Source: Toxotes chatareus
Taxonomy: Eukaryota > Chordata > Actinopteri > Toxotidae
Assembly: GCA_016801885.1 (NCBI GenBank)
Contig: CM028903.1
Coordinates: 14,028,535-14,092,534, forward strand
Length of the DNA: 64,000 nucleotides
Direction of reading: 5' to 3'
Numbering within the stretch: position 1 is the stretch's first letter; every line of letters begins with the position of its first letter. A model generated the notes under the pieces. It made no database searches, was not told where the DNA came from, and saw only the letters and a list, made by a program, of their open reading frames with translations. A program made the translations under genes and the position numbers. Positions 1 through 11,550 of this stretch are shown here, one piece after another.

Positions 1-1137
1 TGGAAATTATGTAAACTCTTAACCAACTATGTATATTATACTGTTGCAAAGTGCTCTTGAGTTCAGTGATTTCCACAACAAGATCCACATACAGATGGAC
101 AGAAATGTTAAGTGAGTGAATTAAAGGCTTTTAAATTGCACAGCAGAGTGGTATAAATCAAGTGGTATTAATTGAACCGTGGTAGAGGCTGGATGCATTT
201 ACTTCAAGTATGTGATTTGTGAAAATATAGTCTTTTACACTCATATATAGTAGTTTTAACCAGCAGGAATTGAGAACACAAAACACTTCCTGTCAAAGAC
301 TGACTGCACACAGGTGCCAAAACTAGATGTTAACCTTGCACTGTGAACATCAGACCTTCAGTGCATTACAGGCTGGATAATTATTAAGGATTTTGAATGG
401 AGAGAGGAAAAAATCAAATACAGAAAACGGACACAAATGACAGTATTTAACCATAATTTGAATGATCCATTTAATGATCTGTTAATATTCAGTGATGTCA
501 GTTTTTTCTTAAATTTATAACCAGAGCAGGATTGAATTGTTTGGGGGCTCTAGGGCAAATATAAGCTGCTAAGCTCTTAATAATCCCTCCCTTTCCCCCC
601 ACCCTCTGTGAGTTGTAATTTTATGCTGGTATATTACTGTGCATGGCCCTATTGGTGTGCAGTAGTATGATTAAGCACAAATTAATTTAGGAATATGCAG
701 CATGTAAACACAGTTCGGGCTGTAATAATGAAGGTCTTAAAACCGGGTTTTGAAACAAGGTCATTATTAAAGACAGGGCCTCAAAATTAGGCAGTGAAGC
801 ATGACCCACTTTACGGTCATGTCATGGTTTTTTAGTAGAGTATATTTTCATTTTACCAAAGAAAATTACAATAAATAAAATTCCCATAAAATAATTGTGA
901 GATAGTTATACTGGAGCTTTTTGGGGCCTGGGGCAGTTGTCTACTTTGCCCAGCTGGTAATTCAGTGTTGGTTACTGCAGATATTAGGTAATATTTTGTA
1001 AAAATGATGCAACATTCATCCCCTTTTATTCCCTTGTAAGCTCAACCCTACTTCCTTAAATTTCTCAGATAACCAGTGTGTGGTGGAACTGCATACTGCA
1101 AACACCCACTGGTTATACTATGTTTCTTTGGTGTGCA
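1..1137. other. AT-rich non-coding DNA
   Basis: I see no supportable gene here. Two short stretches, about 520-570 and 925-955, share a 'ttgggg-c-ctggggca' style motif that occurs in fish interspersed repeats, so decayed transposon fragments are possible. They are too short and diverged to name. Confidence 0.5.
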
Positions 1138-1320
1138 GCACTGTGCAAAATTTTTAGGAACTTCAGGGTCTTATCCATCACGCAGTACCATCAGACCATC
1201 AGTCTGATCTGACCCATATTCATTCTGTAGCATGACAACAAGTCCAAGTCCTCCAAGATGCTTTGAACGGTGGTGTTTTAAGGCAAAAGGTGGTCACAGT
1301 ACCTTACTGCACTTTGTGTG
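1138..1320. repeat. Interspersed repeat fragment, class unassigned
   Basis: The stretch begins 'gcactgtgcaaaatttttagg' and runs through 'cttatccatcacgcagtacc', 'attctgtagcatgacaacaa' and 'aaggcaaaaggtggtcac'. I remember this order of motifs from a dispersed repeat found in many percomorph fish genomes. Parts resemble the Tc1-type 'QQDNDPKH' coding block, in decayed form. The family name and orientation cannot be fixed from this copy alone. Confidence 0.5.
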
Positions 1321-1529
1321 AAGTTAATTGATGAAAAAAAACTAATCATGGTATTATTTTTGAAAGCATCCTTACTTAACATTTTAGTCTCTGAAACTTT
1401 TGCAGTTTTATTTATTGTAATTTTTTTTTTCTAGCAACATGGATTCATGAACAACAGTGTAGGTCAGTCGGCCAGTTTGTTTCTTTGGTCCAGACTAAAA
1501 TATCTCAAGGACAATTGGATGTATTACCA

Positions 1530-1860
1530 TGAAAATTTTACCATGTTATTCATGGTCCCCAGAGGATGAATCCAAATGATATGGACCATCCTCTGACTCT
1601 GTCCAAATATCTGTAAATCTAATAACATTCCCATCAGCCTCAGCTGCACTGTGTTAGGTACTAATTATCAAAAGGTAACACTCTTGCACACTAAACTAAA
1701 ATAGTGAACATGGAAAACATACCTGCTAAACATCAACATGTCAGCATTGTCATAGTGAGCATGTTAGCATGCTGATGTCAGTATTGGCTCAGAGCACTGC
1801 TTTGCCTTTGTACAGCTTCACAGAGCTGCTTGTCCTGTTTACCAGCGGCAGTGTAAGGCA
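1530..1860. repeat. Percomorph interspersed repeat ('ggtccccagaggatgaatcc' type)
   Basis: The order 'catggtccccagaggatgaa', 'aacattcccatcagcctcagc', 'aacatacctgctaaacatc' and 'gagcatgttagcatgctgatg' matches, in reverse orientation, a very common dispersed repeat of percomorph fishes. The copy is diverged and contains no useful reading frame. The transposon class is not evident from the sequence. Confidence 0.75.
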
Positions 1861-2229
1861 GGATGTGTTTGTGAGCATCACATCCAGTGTATCTTTGAGT
1901 GAGCTACAACTGAAATATTTAGGGTGACCAGTCTGTGAGTATGGGCCTCTGCACAGTTTAGAGATCACATTTGTAAAAATTCAATCCAGATTTTTACAGT
2001 CAGTACAAATTACAGCCTTTATGGTTGCACAGTGCCTTCGTTTGTTTCACCTATTGTGTCACAGTACACATGCATTTAACACAGTGGTACAGACCATAAA
2101 CTGCACACAGACAAACACACAATATTTGTCCTTGACACTTGCTTGTCTTCCAGTAGGAACACACTCTGCCCTGGGCCACATGTGTGCTAAAGAAGGGATT
2201 ACAGACTACACACACAAATGCAAGCCTGT

Positions 2230-2272
2230 ACACACACACACACACACACACCAAACACACGTACGTACGTAC
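2230..2272. repeat. (AC)11 microsatellite followed by an ACGT run
   Basis: About eleven AC units are followed after a short break by 'acgtacgtacgt', a self-complementary tetranucleotide run. Open frames across it on both strands are low-complexity Thr-His or Cys-Val runs and are not genes. Confidence 0.95.
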
Positions 2273-2539
2273 CACCAAGACTCTTACTTGTCTTGACAGC
2301 AGGGCAGCAAAATGAGCATAAACTCTAATTAAGAACTTGAGATTCACACTGCAGATTAGTAGGTTTATCTTAGTGTGTGTGTGTTTGCTGGTGTCAGCCA
2401 ATCAAACTGAGAAACTACTGTCTCTGTGCAAATGAATTCCACCCTGTTCTACCAGACTGTTTCACAGCACTTCTGCAAGACTTGCAAATAATTCGATATG
2501 TGACTCTGAGGATCAGTTTGAGTTATAGACCGTTCAGAG

Positions 2540-2780
2540 TGGAGAGACTTTGGCTCGTCCTCACTTGCCGACACGTACCTTCACAGGGCTGTTTGAGACT
2601 TGGTTTTAGGGTTCAGGTTAGAATTATGTTTAGGTTACCATTAGGCTCAGGGTTGGGGTTCGGCGTTTAGTTGTGATGGGTAAGGTTGAGTTATGGGGTC
2701 AGGGAATGCATTATGTTAATGAGTGTCCTCACAAGGATAGAAGTACAAGTTTTTTTGTGTGTGTTTGTGTGTACTTGGTC
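2540..2780. repeat. GGTTAG-rich dispersed fish repeat ending in a TG tract
   Basis: The stretch contains 'gacttggttttagggttcagg', several diverged ggttag/gggtta units, then 'cagggaatgcattatg' and 'gagtgtcctcacaaggatag', and ends in a TG-rich tail. This order is typical of a dispersed repeat found in many teleost introns. The TTAGGG-like units are diverged and should not be read as a true telomere. Confidence 0.75.
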
Positions 2781-2900
2781 TGGCAGTTTCGTTTTCATTG
2801 TACATACATCTGTCAGTATGTCTCTCCCCATTCTCTTCGTTGTGTCATCTATGACCCCAACTGGTCACCTTTCACACTGGTCCCTTCATGCCTCTAGTCT

Positions 2901-2960
2901 ACACACACATGCACGCACGCACGCACACACACACAGAAACACACACACACACACACACAA
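2901..2960. repeat. Compound (CA)/(GCAC) microsatellite
   Basis: The sequence is an interrupted CA tract with a short 'gcacgcacgcac' block and a 'gaaac' interruption. It abuts the next repeat fragment directly. Confidence 0.95.
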
Positions 2961-2965
2961 TCCAG

Positions 2966-3040
2966 TCAAGTCAAGTTTATTTATATAGCACATTTCATAC
3001 AACAAGCGTAGACTCAGTGTGCTTACATAGACAGTCATAA
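2966..3040. repeat. 'tttatttatatagcacattt' teleost repeat end
   Basis: The motif 'caagtttatttatatagcac' followed by 'tttcatacaacaagcg' and 'gtgcttacatagacagtca' is the signature end of an abundant dispersed teleost repeat. Only this terminal piece is recognisable. It sits directly after a CA microsatellite, a common arrangement for retroposon tails. Confidence 0.7.
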
Positions 3041-4740
3041 TTGCCCAGAAGCGCTTTTGTTCTCTCTCTCTCATTCGGTCTCCTGTTCCGCCTTGAATGT
3101 TTTTTTTTTTTTCTCTTTTTAAAAATTTCCCTTTCAAGTCAACTCGAGCAAAAAATGAACAATTTTTACTGCCAGCAGGGGGTCTATCAGGGATATGTGT
3201 GCTGTTTGTACATGACTTTATTTAAGCATGTCTGCACAAACACACTGCAAATGTACATCCATGTGCACACAGCTGTAGATGGATGCATTAAAAACAATAC
3301 CAGACATTATATGAAAGAAGTGTGTGTGCTGGTCATTTTGTTGTGTTTTCTACGGTGGACACTGCATGTCTCTGGATGTGTGTTTCTGCTCACATTCTCA
3401 CTTCTTTTCATCCACATGGAACTTACAGGTGTACGTGTGTACCATAGTTTTTAGTGTCAAAGGCAATATGGGGAGAGTTTGTGTGTCTTTGATAGCTCTC
3501 ACCTCTGTTCTCAGAGGGGAGGATGGAGAGTCTTTGATGGACCCGTCGCACCTTTTTAAAGTCCACTTTGAGAAGCTTCCTCATGGTGGAGTGGACCGAC
3601 GTCTAAGCGAGAGCATGCTTGCTTTCATCTCTTTTGTCTTTTTCCATATCGCTTAAAAATGTCTGTGCCGTAATGTTTTTTCTCTTCTCTCTTTGCACCC
3701 TCATCAGTCTGTTTATCTCTCTCTTCTTGGCTCTCTGTCTCTTTTATTTTCATCTTTTGCCTTTTGATGAGGATGAGAGGTCATGTGGCGCGCCGTTGCC
3801 CGTTTTCTGTGTAGTGAGATTACATTGGGGCAGAGCTTTCCTGGTGCCTAACTAGGCGGTCTGGGAAGCTACTTTGATGTCACCATCAATTTGAAGTCAG
3901 TAATGAGGAGGTGGATTTAGTTCTGATTGGAGTCAGCCGTCCTTGAAACATAGCTCTGCCTCATGTTTGTTGATAGTGTTTGTGCTGTGTTTACTTCTTA
4001 TTTTCTACCACTCGCTTGATCTGACTGATCTGGCAGGCTGTCAGAAAGGGTGGGTTTTCTTGGCTGTAGTGGAAGTAAGCAACTTGAAGGTTCAACTAGA
4101 GACCATGTTGCGATGGGATCATACCAACCGCAATGTCTGTCAACACATTGACGTTCCAATCCATGAGTAGTCAGTCATCATTACTACTTTTTTTACAGGA
4201 GTACTCATGGGTCAGACTGCACCAGTCTTTAAACTCTGCCTCAATTTTGATCTCAGCGACACACCTGTAACATTTCATGGCTGCATCTGACAAAATCTGT
4301 CCATAGACAGAGAAATAAACACCTTCCAAAGTACCTAAAACTGTCTCTGTGGTAGTTCCTGCTGCAGTGGGTGTAAAACCTCATCTGGATTTAATGAAAC
4401 AAGAGGGAACACACCACAGCAGCTGGCTCCAACTGTTGATTTTTGCGTTTTGTATTTAGATGTTCTGCTTTGTGCATTTCTTACTTCATACTCCTCTGTG
4501 TGCAGACAGTTACAGTTTGTGAGCACAATCAGACTGCCTCCCTCATCTTGAGCAAGACGTCAGCATAATTTGTTGACTTCTTGGCCGGACTCGGCGTCTG
4601 GTTTGTGAAAAATTTGCAAAAATCAGAGTTAATATGTTTATCAAATGAAATTTACCATGAACACCCAACCCATTAGCTTGTAAATTAAACAACAAATCAC
4701 TGTAATTGCCGCTGCAATGAACACATTTGAAACTCTTATA
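3041..4740. other. Non-coding DNA, no gene recognised
   Basis: Several open frames of 75-137 codons occur, but they are rich in Cys, Phe and Leu from T-rich sequence, overlap in several frames, and resemble no family I know. A 'ctactttttttacag' acceptor-like site at about 4198 is followed by an open stretch, but the only nearby donor (gtaaca) is weak. Confidence 0.5.
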
Positions 4741-4742
4741 CT

Positions 4743-4772
4743 GTGGACGCCCTCTCAGTTGTGGGCGTCCAC
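4743..4772. other. GC-rich inverted repeat, 10-bp arms
   Basis: The arm 'gtggacgccc' is repeated exactly as its reverse complement 'gggcgtccac' after a 10-nt spacer. It stands out because the surroundings are AT-rich and CpG-poor, while each arm holds a CpG. It could form a small hairpin in RNA or bind a dimeric protein. No function can be assigned. Confidence 0.7.
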
Positions 4773-4799
4773 TGCTGTTGCATAAATGCCGTGACATAA

Positions 4800-7700
4800 A
4801 TGTCTCTGACGTATGTGACTGTTACTATTCCATTAATTCCTTGATCTCAGACTGTAGAAGCTAAAATCTTATTGCATATAGCAGTTTGTGTTGGTACTCA
4901 AAAATGAGACGAGCATTCAAAAAAGACGACAGTCGACAAACATCTTGAAAGGAGACAGACAGATGGATATGTGGAATAATGAATGACAGACTCCGATATG
5001 CGTGTGTTTAATCAAGAGTCAGAGAAACTCTGCCTCTCCCCCTCCTCTTGTTTTTGTCTTTCTTGCTCACTGACTCTTATTTTTTCCTTCCCATCCTGAT
5101 GTTTACTCTTCTCTTTTCTTTCTCTTTCCTCCCTCTGTCTTTCTCTTGCTTCCTGGTCAGGTTGCTGTTTTACTGAATTTTCTCTCTGCATGTTTGTGTG
5201 ATAGATCAAAAAAAAGGTGGTAAGAGCAGGTGATATTTTAAGGTCCCTTTATTCTTTTTTTCCCTCTGTTTTAATGTTAGATCAGGACAGAACATCAAAA
5301 CTATGTGTCTATCTTTATTCTTTCTCTTTGTCCTGATATCTCTGTCTCTTCTTTCACCTCCTCTTTCCCTTTGTTCTTAATCTCAGTTCTCTCTAACTGT
5401 ATGTTACGCCTCTTCTTTTAGTCACAACTGGTAGATAAGCCAATTTCTTACTTTTGTAAATGTGGGGGATGTTAGTTGTTAGTTAACTGCTTTAATTTGA
5501 AGCTTCTTTGTTTCAGACCATGTTTTACTGAGAAATAACTGGATTATTTACTGTAACAGGCGATGATGAGTTTAGACTAATCTTCACCCAGGTTTCCTGT
5601 CCCCTGCATCCAAATTCTGCTGTATTTTCTGCTGCCAGAGAACAGTTTGCTTTACAGCAAATGGTGTGATGAGCTTAGAATATACATCTGTTATAAGATA
5701 TTTTGCGAAAATATTTGAACATATAAAAACAATAAATGGTTAAAAATGACTATAAGTTTAAAATTGTTTAAACTTTGTTACACACACACGCACACACGCA
5801 CACGCACACACGCACCCAGGAGCATGTGAGAATACACTTTGTCATATGCTTTTTCCTGCTGCTCTGCCCATTCTGATACATAATACATTACAGCTGAGAC
5901 CAAGTGGGCTTCCTCCCTCCCTCCTTCCTTACTTCTTTTTCCTCCATAACTCTCTCTACTCCTCATCCCACTTTTTCTCTCTCTCCCTCACCTACTTCCA
6001 CTCCCAGCGTTGCTGTTACTCCCCCCCCCCCTCCCTCAACCCGTGTCTCTCACCATCTTTCTCGCTCCATCTTGTTACATGTTACTGTATTGTTAGGTCC
6101 CAACAGTAATTTATTCATAAAGGCACGCTGGCTGGCCTTTCCCAAAATGGAAGGACAGATGGTGGACAACAGGGAACTGACAAGAGATGTGGGAAAAGAT
6201 AGAGAAAGTAAGGAGAGGGATGTGAAACATGACATGCACTTCAGATTTACTCTTTTGGGGTCTGGGCCTGTCTGCAAGAAGAAATCACACCTATTAATGG
6301 ATGTTGTTTGCCCAAAGCCCCAAACCACGGAGGAGGTGTTGACAAAATTACATTTTTGTTCAAAACTCAGCAGTCGGAAAATACCAAGAATGAAATATCA
6401 GCCAAACTGTCTGAGAGATGTGAGTTTAGTGTGATGAGTTTAGTGATAAATTCTGGCTTTGCTCCATTCTTCTCACCTTAAGTTTAAGACATGTGCCTAA
6501 ATACAACGAGTACCAAAAAAAGAGATTAATCCAGGCAGAGTATTTTTATTTCTCGAAACATGTGTGGTTGAAATTTTTAAAGAAGCTGAAGTCTTGTCTT
6601 TGTGATCCCTGGCTTTGGGAGAAAATGAGATTCTGGTGTTCTTTTCAGCATCTGTTTGAGTCATTTCACCTTTTTCACTCTTCTGTCCTCATCTATATTA
6701 CCTGCAATAAACCTGCTAAATGTTAAGGGTGTTAGACTTGTTCAAGACATGGCTGGAGATGAAATGAGACAGGAGCACAAATATAATGAATATTTGTGCT
6801 CTGTATTCAAAGGTTTAAACATGAACAAACAAAACTCAGGATTCATTTATGGGTAAATGTGCTGAATTGGAAGGTGGCCCTTTGTAAAACCTCGTTTTCT
6901 ATGTGTAGGGCATCAATATATGGAGCTCTTCAGAGACATCAGACATGTTGTCATGAGCTGCTTTTCATTAAGTTTTTATGGTATTTTTATTGTATTGTAA
7001 TGTTTATGCTCTGTGCTCTTTTATTTGTGGAGTTGTGTGTATTTCCAGACAAAGGCCTATGGAGGGATGCTTTTATGTGTAGGACTGGCCCATTTATGTC
7101 CCAATAAAAATAAACATTAAATAAAAAAGGATTTAAAAAAAAAATGGAGCCTTGTTTAAATAGATTATTTAGATTTCTTTCCCTAATTGATAAACACAGT
7201 GATGTGTCCTGATATACAAAAATAATAGAGAAGCAAGAGTTGTGGAGGCATTGTTGGGTTTTTTTTTTCCGACGAGTTTGTTATTTTTGAATGGTGGCCC
7301 TTAGGTGCAAAACAAACAAACAAAAAAAACCTAAAGCGCAAAAAAACACATTAACAAATTAGAAAATACAACAACAAAACAGCAGAAATGAGTAAAAACA
7401 AAACAAAACAAAAAACTATTTTTAGGCACCGTGTCTTGTATGCTTACACCATGGCCACACAACCACATACAATAAATAGAATAGTCTGCAAGTTGCCAAC
7501 TATTGTATATTGTTAATGTTGGAGTCAAGCATAACCAGTTTTACTAGTCACAATTAGCTGGTGTAGTAGAAAACAGAAGTACTGTTGCTGTGGTTACCTG
7601 CAGATTATCATACCTTGCGCACTGATTTACAGCAACGTTCAAACTTTCCACCGGAGCTGAGGTGTTTGATACACAATTTAAGCGACACCTGGCTTCTGAA

Positions 7701-8394
7701 ACATCAGAAACCAGCGTTTCTGTGGCGATGGTATATTGTTTCTTAGTGGTTGCAATTATACATTAGATGTAATGTGGAAAAGGGTGGTGTTTGTAGTAGC
7801 TGATGGTGATGTTAGATGACCATTACAGTATATTGTCCAATAACCACCAGTTTGCTCACTGAGCTGCCAAATTGTTTCCTGTCCATGTGTGTATGTGCGT
7901 GTGTGTTTCTGTGTATGTGAATCCCGGCTGTGTTGATCTTGAGAGGCCAGCTGCTAGGTGTGTCTTCCATCAGCTTCCCAACAGGAAGGATGCACAGACC
8001 CATTAGAGAAGAGAGAAGAGAAACCTAATTGACCAACAAGAGGACATCAGAAGACACACAGTGGTTTCCAGTCACCCATCCATCCTGCACTGGTGCTGCA
8101 GCGATATGGAGCACTGGGGTTGTTCAGGCAGGCACGGCAGTCATTTTATTGTCACATGTTCCGTATACCGTCCGGCCATTAACTATATGTCTGTGACCTA
8201 TCTCATCTCATAGCTAGGTAGTCCATGTAATCAGGCTCACACCCATTAATTTTACATACTTCACTGCTCCTGCTCTATCTGCTGCTTCACACTTCAACTC
8301 CCTCCACCTCCCCAGCCTCCTCCATTCAGATGATTTCTCTGCACTTGCATGTTGCGTCAGATGTTCTGTCAGCCGGCAGCTTACAAACAATCCC
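4800..8394. other. Non-coding DNA with pyrimidine tracts
   Basis: This stretch holds two pyrimidine-rich blocks on the plus strand (about 5030-5170 and 5890-6065), a CA/CG-interrupted microsatellite at 5779-5817 and A-rich runs near 7310-7410. The longest open frame of the window (5904-6434, 176 codons) starts inside the pyrimidine block, and its first third is Ser/Pro/Thr low complexity. I recognise no protein family in it and do not call it a gene. Confidence 0.5.
5779..5817. repeat. Interrupted (CA)n microsatellite with CG steps
   Basis: CA units are broken at regular points by 'cgca', giving alternating purine-pyrimidine DNA throughout. Such tracts can adopt left-handed (Z) DNA. Confidence 0.9.
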
Positions 8395-8690
8395 CGAAAC
8401 AATCGATTGATTAATTGATTGGTTGAAAATTAATCAGTAACTATTTTCACAATTGTTGAATCATTTGAAGTCAACTTTAAGCAAAAATGCACAACAGTTT
8501 GAAGGTTCCAGCATCTCAAATGTAAAGATTTACTGTTTTTTTCTTTTCCTACTTTATAATAAGCAGAAAATCTTTGTGTGGACCATTTGTTCCAGTATTT
8601 TCTGATGTTTCATAAACCAGTGATTAAATTATTGATTGATAAAATAATTGCTAAATTAATTGGTGATGAAAATAATCGTGACTGTATTCA
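8395..8690 (+). mobile_element. hAT-like MITE, 'attaatcagtaactatttt' family, copy 1
   Basis: The copy opens with nested 'attgattaattgattg' units followed by 'gaaaattaatcagtaactat', passes through 'aagcaaaaatgcacaacag', 'ccagcatctcaaatgtaaag' and 'attttctgatgtttcataaa', and closes with 'gatgaaaataatcgtgact'. This order matches a very abundant non-autonomous DNA transposon of percomorph fishes that I associate with the hAT superfamily. It encodes no protein. A second, reverse-oriented copy lies at about 21.97-22.14 kb. Confidence 0.8.
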
Positions 8691-9499
8691 GTGTTCTCTT
8701 TTTTGAGCTCTTTATTCCATCAAGCTGATGTGTTGAAAATTGTTAGTTAACAGCTGCTTATTAACAAATCCAGCAAGGGGTGGCCCGTGTACATACATTA
8801 TATTAAAAATGAACAACAGACCTGGACATGAGTGTCTTGACTGAAAAGAATGACATGCTGTTAATAGGCCTGAATATGCCATGAAATTGTGTCTAAATCA
8901 GCAGGTTGCTGCTTTGCTCCCACAGCACCTCCTAATGGCTGAAAATATTTTTTAAAGCCATAAGGACAGCATTATGAATCTTGTATCAAGTGTAGTGATC
9001 AGTGAATTTTGATTTCACATACGGTTTTAGGGTTCCGGCGTTCCTGATTCCATCACTGATTTATGATGCCTGTACTCTCTTTCTCCCTTTATCTCCCTCC
9101 TCTCTCTTTATTCCCTCCCTCCCCCCGTCCATATTTCCATGACAGCTATTAATAATGAATGGCTCTGACTGTGTAAAATGCCAGTCCTTTGCATATCAGT
9201 GAACTGTCCCTTTTCGAAAGCTAATGTTGACAAATGACTGTGAGCATAAGGCATTTGAACAGACTATTAACCTCTGAAATGTCTTTGTGTTTGTTTGTGT
9301 GAGTCGGGGGGGTTCCTGTCTATAAAATGTTATTATGGGCCTTTGTGGGCTGCTATTAACCTTCATTGACCTTCATTATATTTCAGTCTTGTCATTCTAG
9401 TCATTTTTTCTGCAAATGCCATCACATATCACAGCGATAATGTCAGATGCCGTAGCTCCTGTGTATATGCTAATGCACAGTCTCACACGCACACACACA
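8691..9499. other. Non-coding DNA, possibly conserved segment
   Basis: There is no gene. The stretch from about 9140 to 9450 is free of simple repeats, apart from one G run, and contains homeodomain-like TAAT sites, an octamer-like 'tttgcatat', and balanced composition. That is the texture of conserved non-coding elements, but without an alignment this is only an impression. Confidence 0.35.
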
Positions 9500-10540
9500 C
9501 TGGGCTCTACAGGAAGGGTAAACACCATTCTTCCAAAAGATATTCCCTCATTTGATGTGTTGAAGGTGGAGTTGGAGAACACTGTTTAACTGTTTGGTCC
9601 AAAATCTCTCATAGGTGTCGAATTGGGTTGAGATCTGGTGACAGCACAGGCCATAACATGTGAGTCACATTACTTTCATACTCATCAGACCAGTGAGTGA
9701 CGCCTCCTCGTGCCCTATGGATGGGGACGTTGTCGTCCTGGAAGAGACCACTCTCATCAGGATAGAAATTATTAACCTCAAGGGTGGCCACTCAGAACAA
9801 TAACAGCAATTTGCATTGACCTTTCCCTCTAAGGGAACAAATGGACCCAAACCGTGCCAGCAAAATTCCTCCTACAGCATAATGGAGCCACCAGTTCCTC
9901 TCACTGTGGGGGTCAAGTATTCAGGCCTGTACATGACTTGCCCACTTGTCGCGAATATAGTAAGGGAGGACTCATCTGACCATATCACTTTTTCCACATC
10001 TCTGAAGACCACTTTTTGCACCACTGAACTCTTAAATGTGTATTTATCTTTGTAATGAGGGGTTTATGTGCTACAGCTCTACTATAATCTACTATAATCT
10101 GTTCTTCCTGACAGTCACGTCCTGCATTTTTTTTTCCTCAGTTTATATTTAAAAATGCACAAGCATCATGGTCATCAACTGTGCACTGTCGACCACAGTT
10201 TCCGGCTGTATTTGTTAATATCTTTCCCATAGATCTAAATGCAGTTAGTCACTGTTCCTACTGAAACACTGTCCAGTTGATCTGTCTTTGTGACTGAAGC
10301 TCCTTCCATTCGTGCCCCAACAATGAACCTTCTTTTAAAGTAACTTGGATCCTTTCCTCTTTTCATCTTGGTACAAAATCTGAATCACCTGGGGTCTGCT
10401 CAGCCTTTTTATCTGTTCTGCAGACCATGATTTGGTTTTAATTGCTTAATTGAGCCAGTGCACCTGTATGGAAGCACCTGCGTTCGTTATGTTTTTCCAC
10501 TAATTTATTCAGATTTTTCCTGTAATTTGTGCCCCGTCTG
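9500..10540 (-). mobile_element. Tc1-like DNA transposon, dead copy
   Basis: This is the extent of sequence that reads like a Tc1/mariner-family transposon on the minus strand. It comprises the broken transposase gene plus flanking sequence on the right ('acctgtatggaagcacctgcg', about 10460-10480) that I associate with the element's own non-coding end. Terminal inverted repeats and TA target duplications could not be placed with confidence, so the outer edges are approximate. The left edge is obscured by a CA microsatellite. Confidence 0.75.
9507..10366 (-). pseudogene. Tc1-like transposase pseudogene
   Basis: Read on the minus strand, blocks of a DDE/D transposase of the Tc1 family appear in the correct order but with stops and frame breaks. 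The first block is an N-terminal DNA-binding stretch (ARMEGASVTKT, near 10.3 kb), followed by a stop. Next comes 'KVIWSDESSLTIF' with the first catalytic Asp (near 9.97 kb), then 'GPFVPLEGKVNAN', then 'FQDDNVPIHRARG' with the second catalytic Asp, then 'SPDLNPI-R-HL', and finally 'MREYLLEEW' before a stop. In the normal 'SPDLNPIEHL'-type block the Glu is the third catalytic residue; here it is Arg, so the active site is destroyed apart from the frame damage. The stretch between the N-terminal block and WSDES, about 10.04-10.24 kb, is poorly recognisable. A functional gene is about 340 codons; this 860-bp remnant cannot make an enzyme. It would have cut and pasted its own element at TA sites. 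Confidence 0.9.
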
Positions 10541-10815
10541 TGCATTCACATATGCTGCTGTACAGTGGTTCGAGCAGCAGCAGAAGATAAGAGGAGTAAG
10601 CTGCGGCACTCTATCTAAAGATGAAGGGTCTAATTGGCTTCTTAACTACAGATTGTGTTGCACACGCGCACACACTCACGGGGCCCTCGGGCAGGTTTTG
10701 TCTTTTGTCATTGTTAATGAATAGCACAGAGTTAAAAATATAAAGCTAAACTGGACTCATTAAATCGCGCCTGTGTGTTCAAGATCATATTTTCTGTGTG
10801 AGTGAGTCAGAGAAT

Positions 10816-10818
<3 letters not shown>

Positions 10819-10849
<31 letters not shown>
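10819..10849. repeat. (GT)15 microsatellite
   Basis: Uninterrupted GT repeat, followed by a short GA-rich run. Confidence 0.97.
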
Positions 10850-10852
<3 letters not shown>

Positions 10853-11042
10853 AATGAGTGAGAAAAAGAGAGAGAGAAAGAGAGTCTACAGGTTGCTGAG
10901 CTGCTTAATTACCTTGCCATGGAAAATCATGTTAGCACTGTAAGGAGTACCGGATTAAATGTCAGCATATCCGTGCGTATAATCAGCACACGTGTGGTTA
11001 AAGGTGTGTGCATGCTTGTGTGTGTGTGTGTTGAAAACCTTT

Positions 11043-11048
<6 letters not shown>

Positions 11049-11095
<47 letters not shown>
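11049..11095. repeat. (GT)23 microsatellite
   Basis: Uninterrupted GT repeat of about 23 units. The open frames across it are simple Cys-Val translations of the repeat. Confidence 0.98.
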
Positions 11096-11098
<3 letters not shown>

Positions 11099-11279
11099 GA
11101 TGCACTCTGTTAATTCCACTAACCCTCATCTCTCACTTTCTCACCTCCTGTCTCTTTGGGAGGGCTCCTCACTGCTCCATTTACTTTACTATGCTGTGTG
11201 AGTGAATGAGTGTGCGTATGTCTGTGTGTGTGTGTCTGCGTATTAGATCATTGTGTGGGTGTTATCTGCCTTGTTTTAT

Positions 11280-11550
11280 CGTTCTGCAGTTGCTTATTAA
11301 ACTTGCTTGTGGCCTCCTCCTTCTTTCCCTTCCTCCCCTGACGGTCTCCTTCTCTTTAGTATTGTCTCTTCCTCTTCACCTCCTGTTCATTCTGTCTGTT
11401 CGACGCTCTTTGTTTCTCATTTCTTTGTTTTGTTCGGCTCTCCTGTGTATTTGTCTCTTCCTCTGTATTTCTCTCTTTTTCCTCAACCCTCTTGCTCATA
11501 TTTTCTCTGCTTCCCTGTCTCCTTTTCCGTCTCTTACCACTCTGCTCGTG
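11280..11550 (+). repeat. Polypyrimidine (CT-rich) block
   Basis: About 270 bases are dominated by C and T on the plus strand, with few purine interruptions. It follows a TG microsatellite, an arrangement seen again at 48.2 kb. Such tracts can form triplex (H-) DNA. The open frames inside are low-complexity. Confidence 0.85.

Noticed and set aside
2580..2700. Possible interstitial telomere array because of several ggttag units.
   Set aside because: Units are diverged and sit in the usual order of a dispersed teleost repeat, not a tandem TTAGGG array.
4199..4268. Exon-like open stretch after 'ctactttttttacag'.
   Set aside because: The only nearby donor (gtaaca) is weak and the peptide matches nothing I know.
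5904..6434. Longest open frame of the window, 176 codons on the plus strand.
   Set aside because: It starts inside a pyrimidine block that removes stop codons by composition; the remainder has no recognisable domain and no splice or promoter support.
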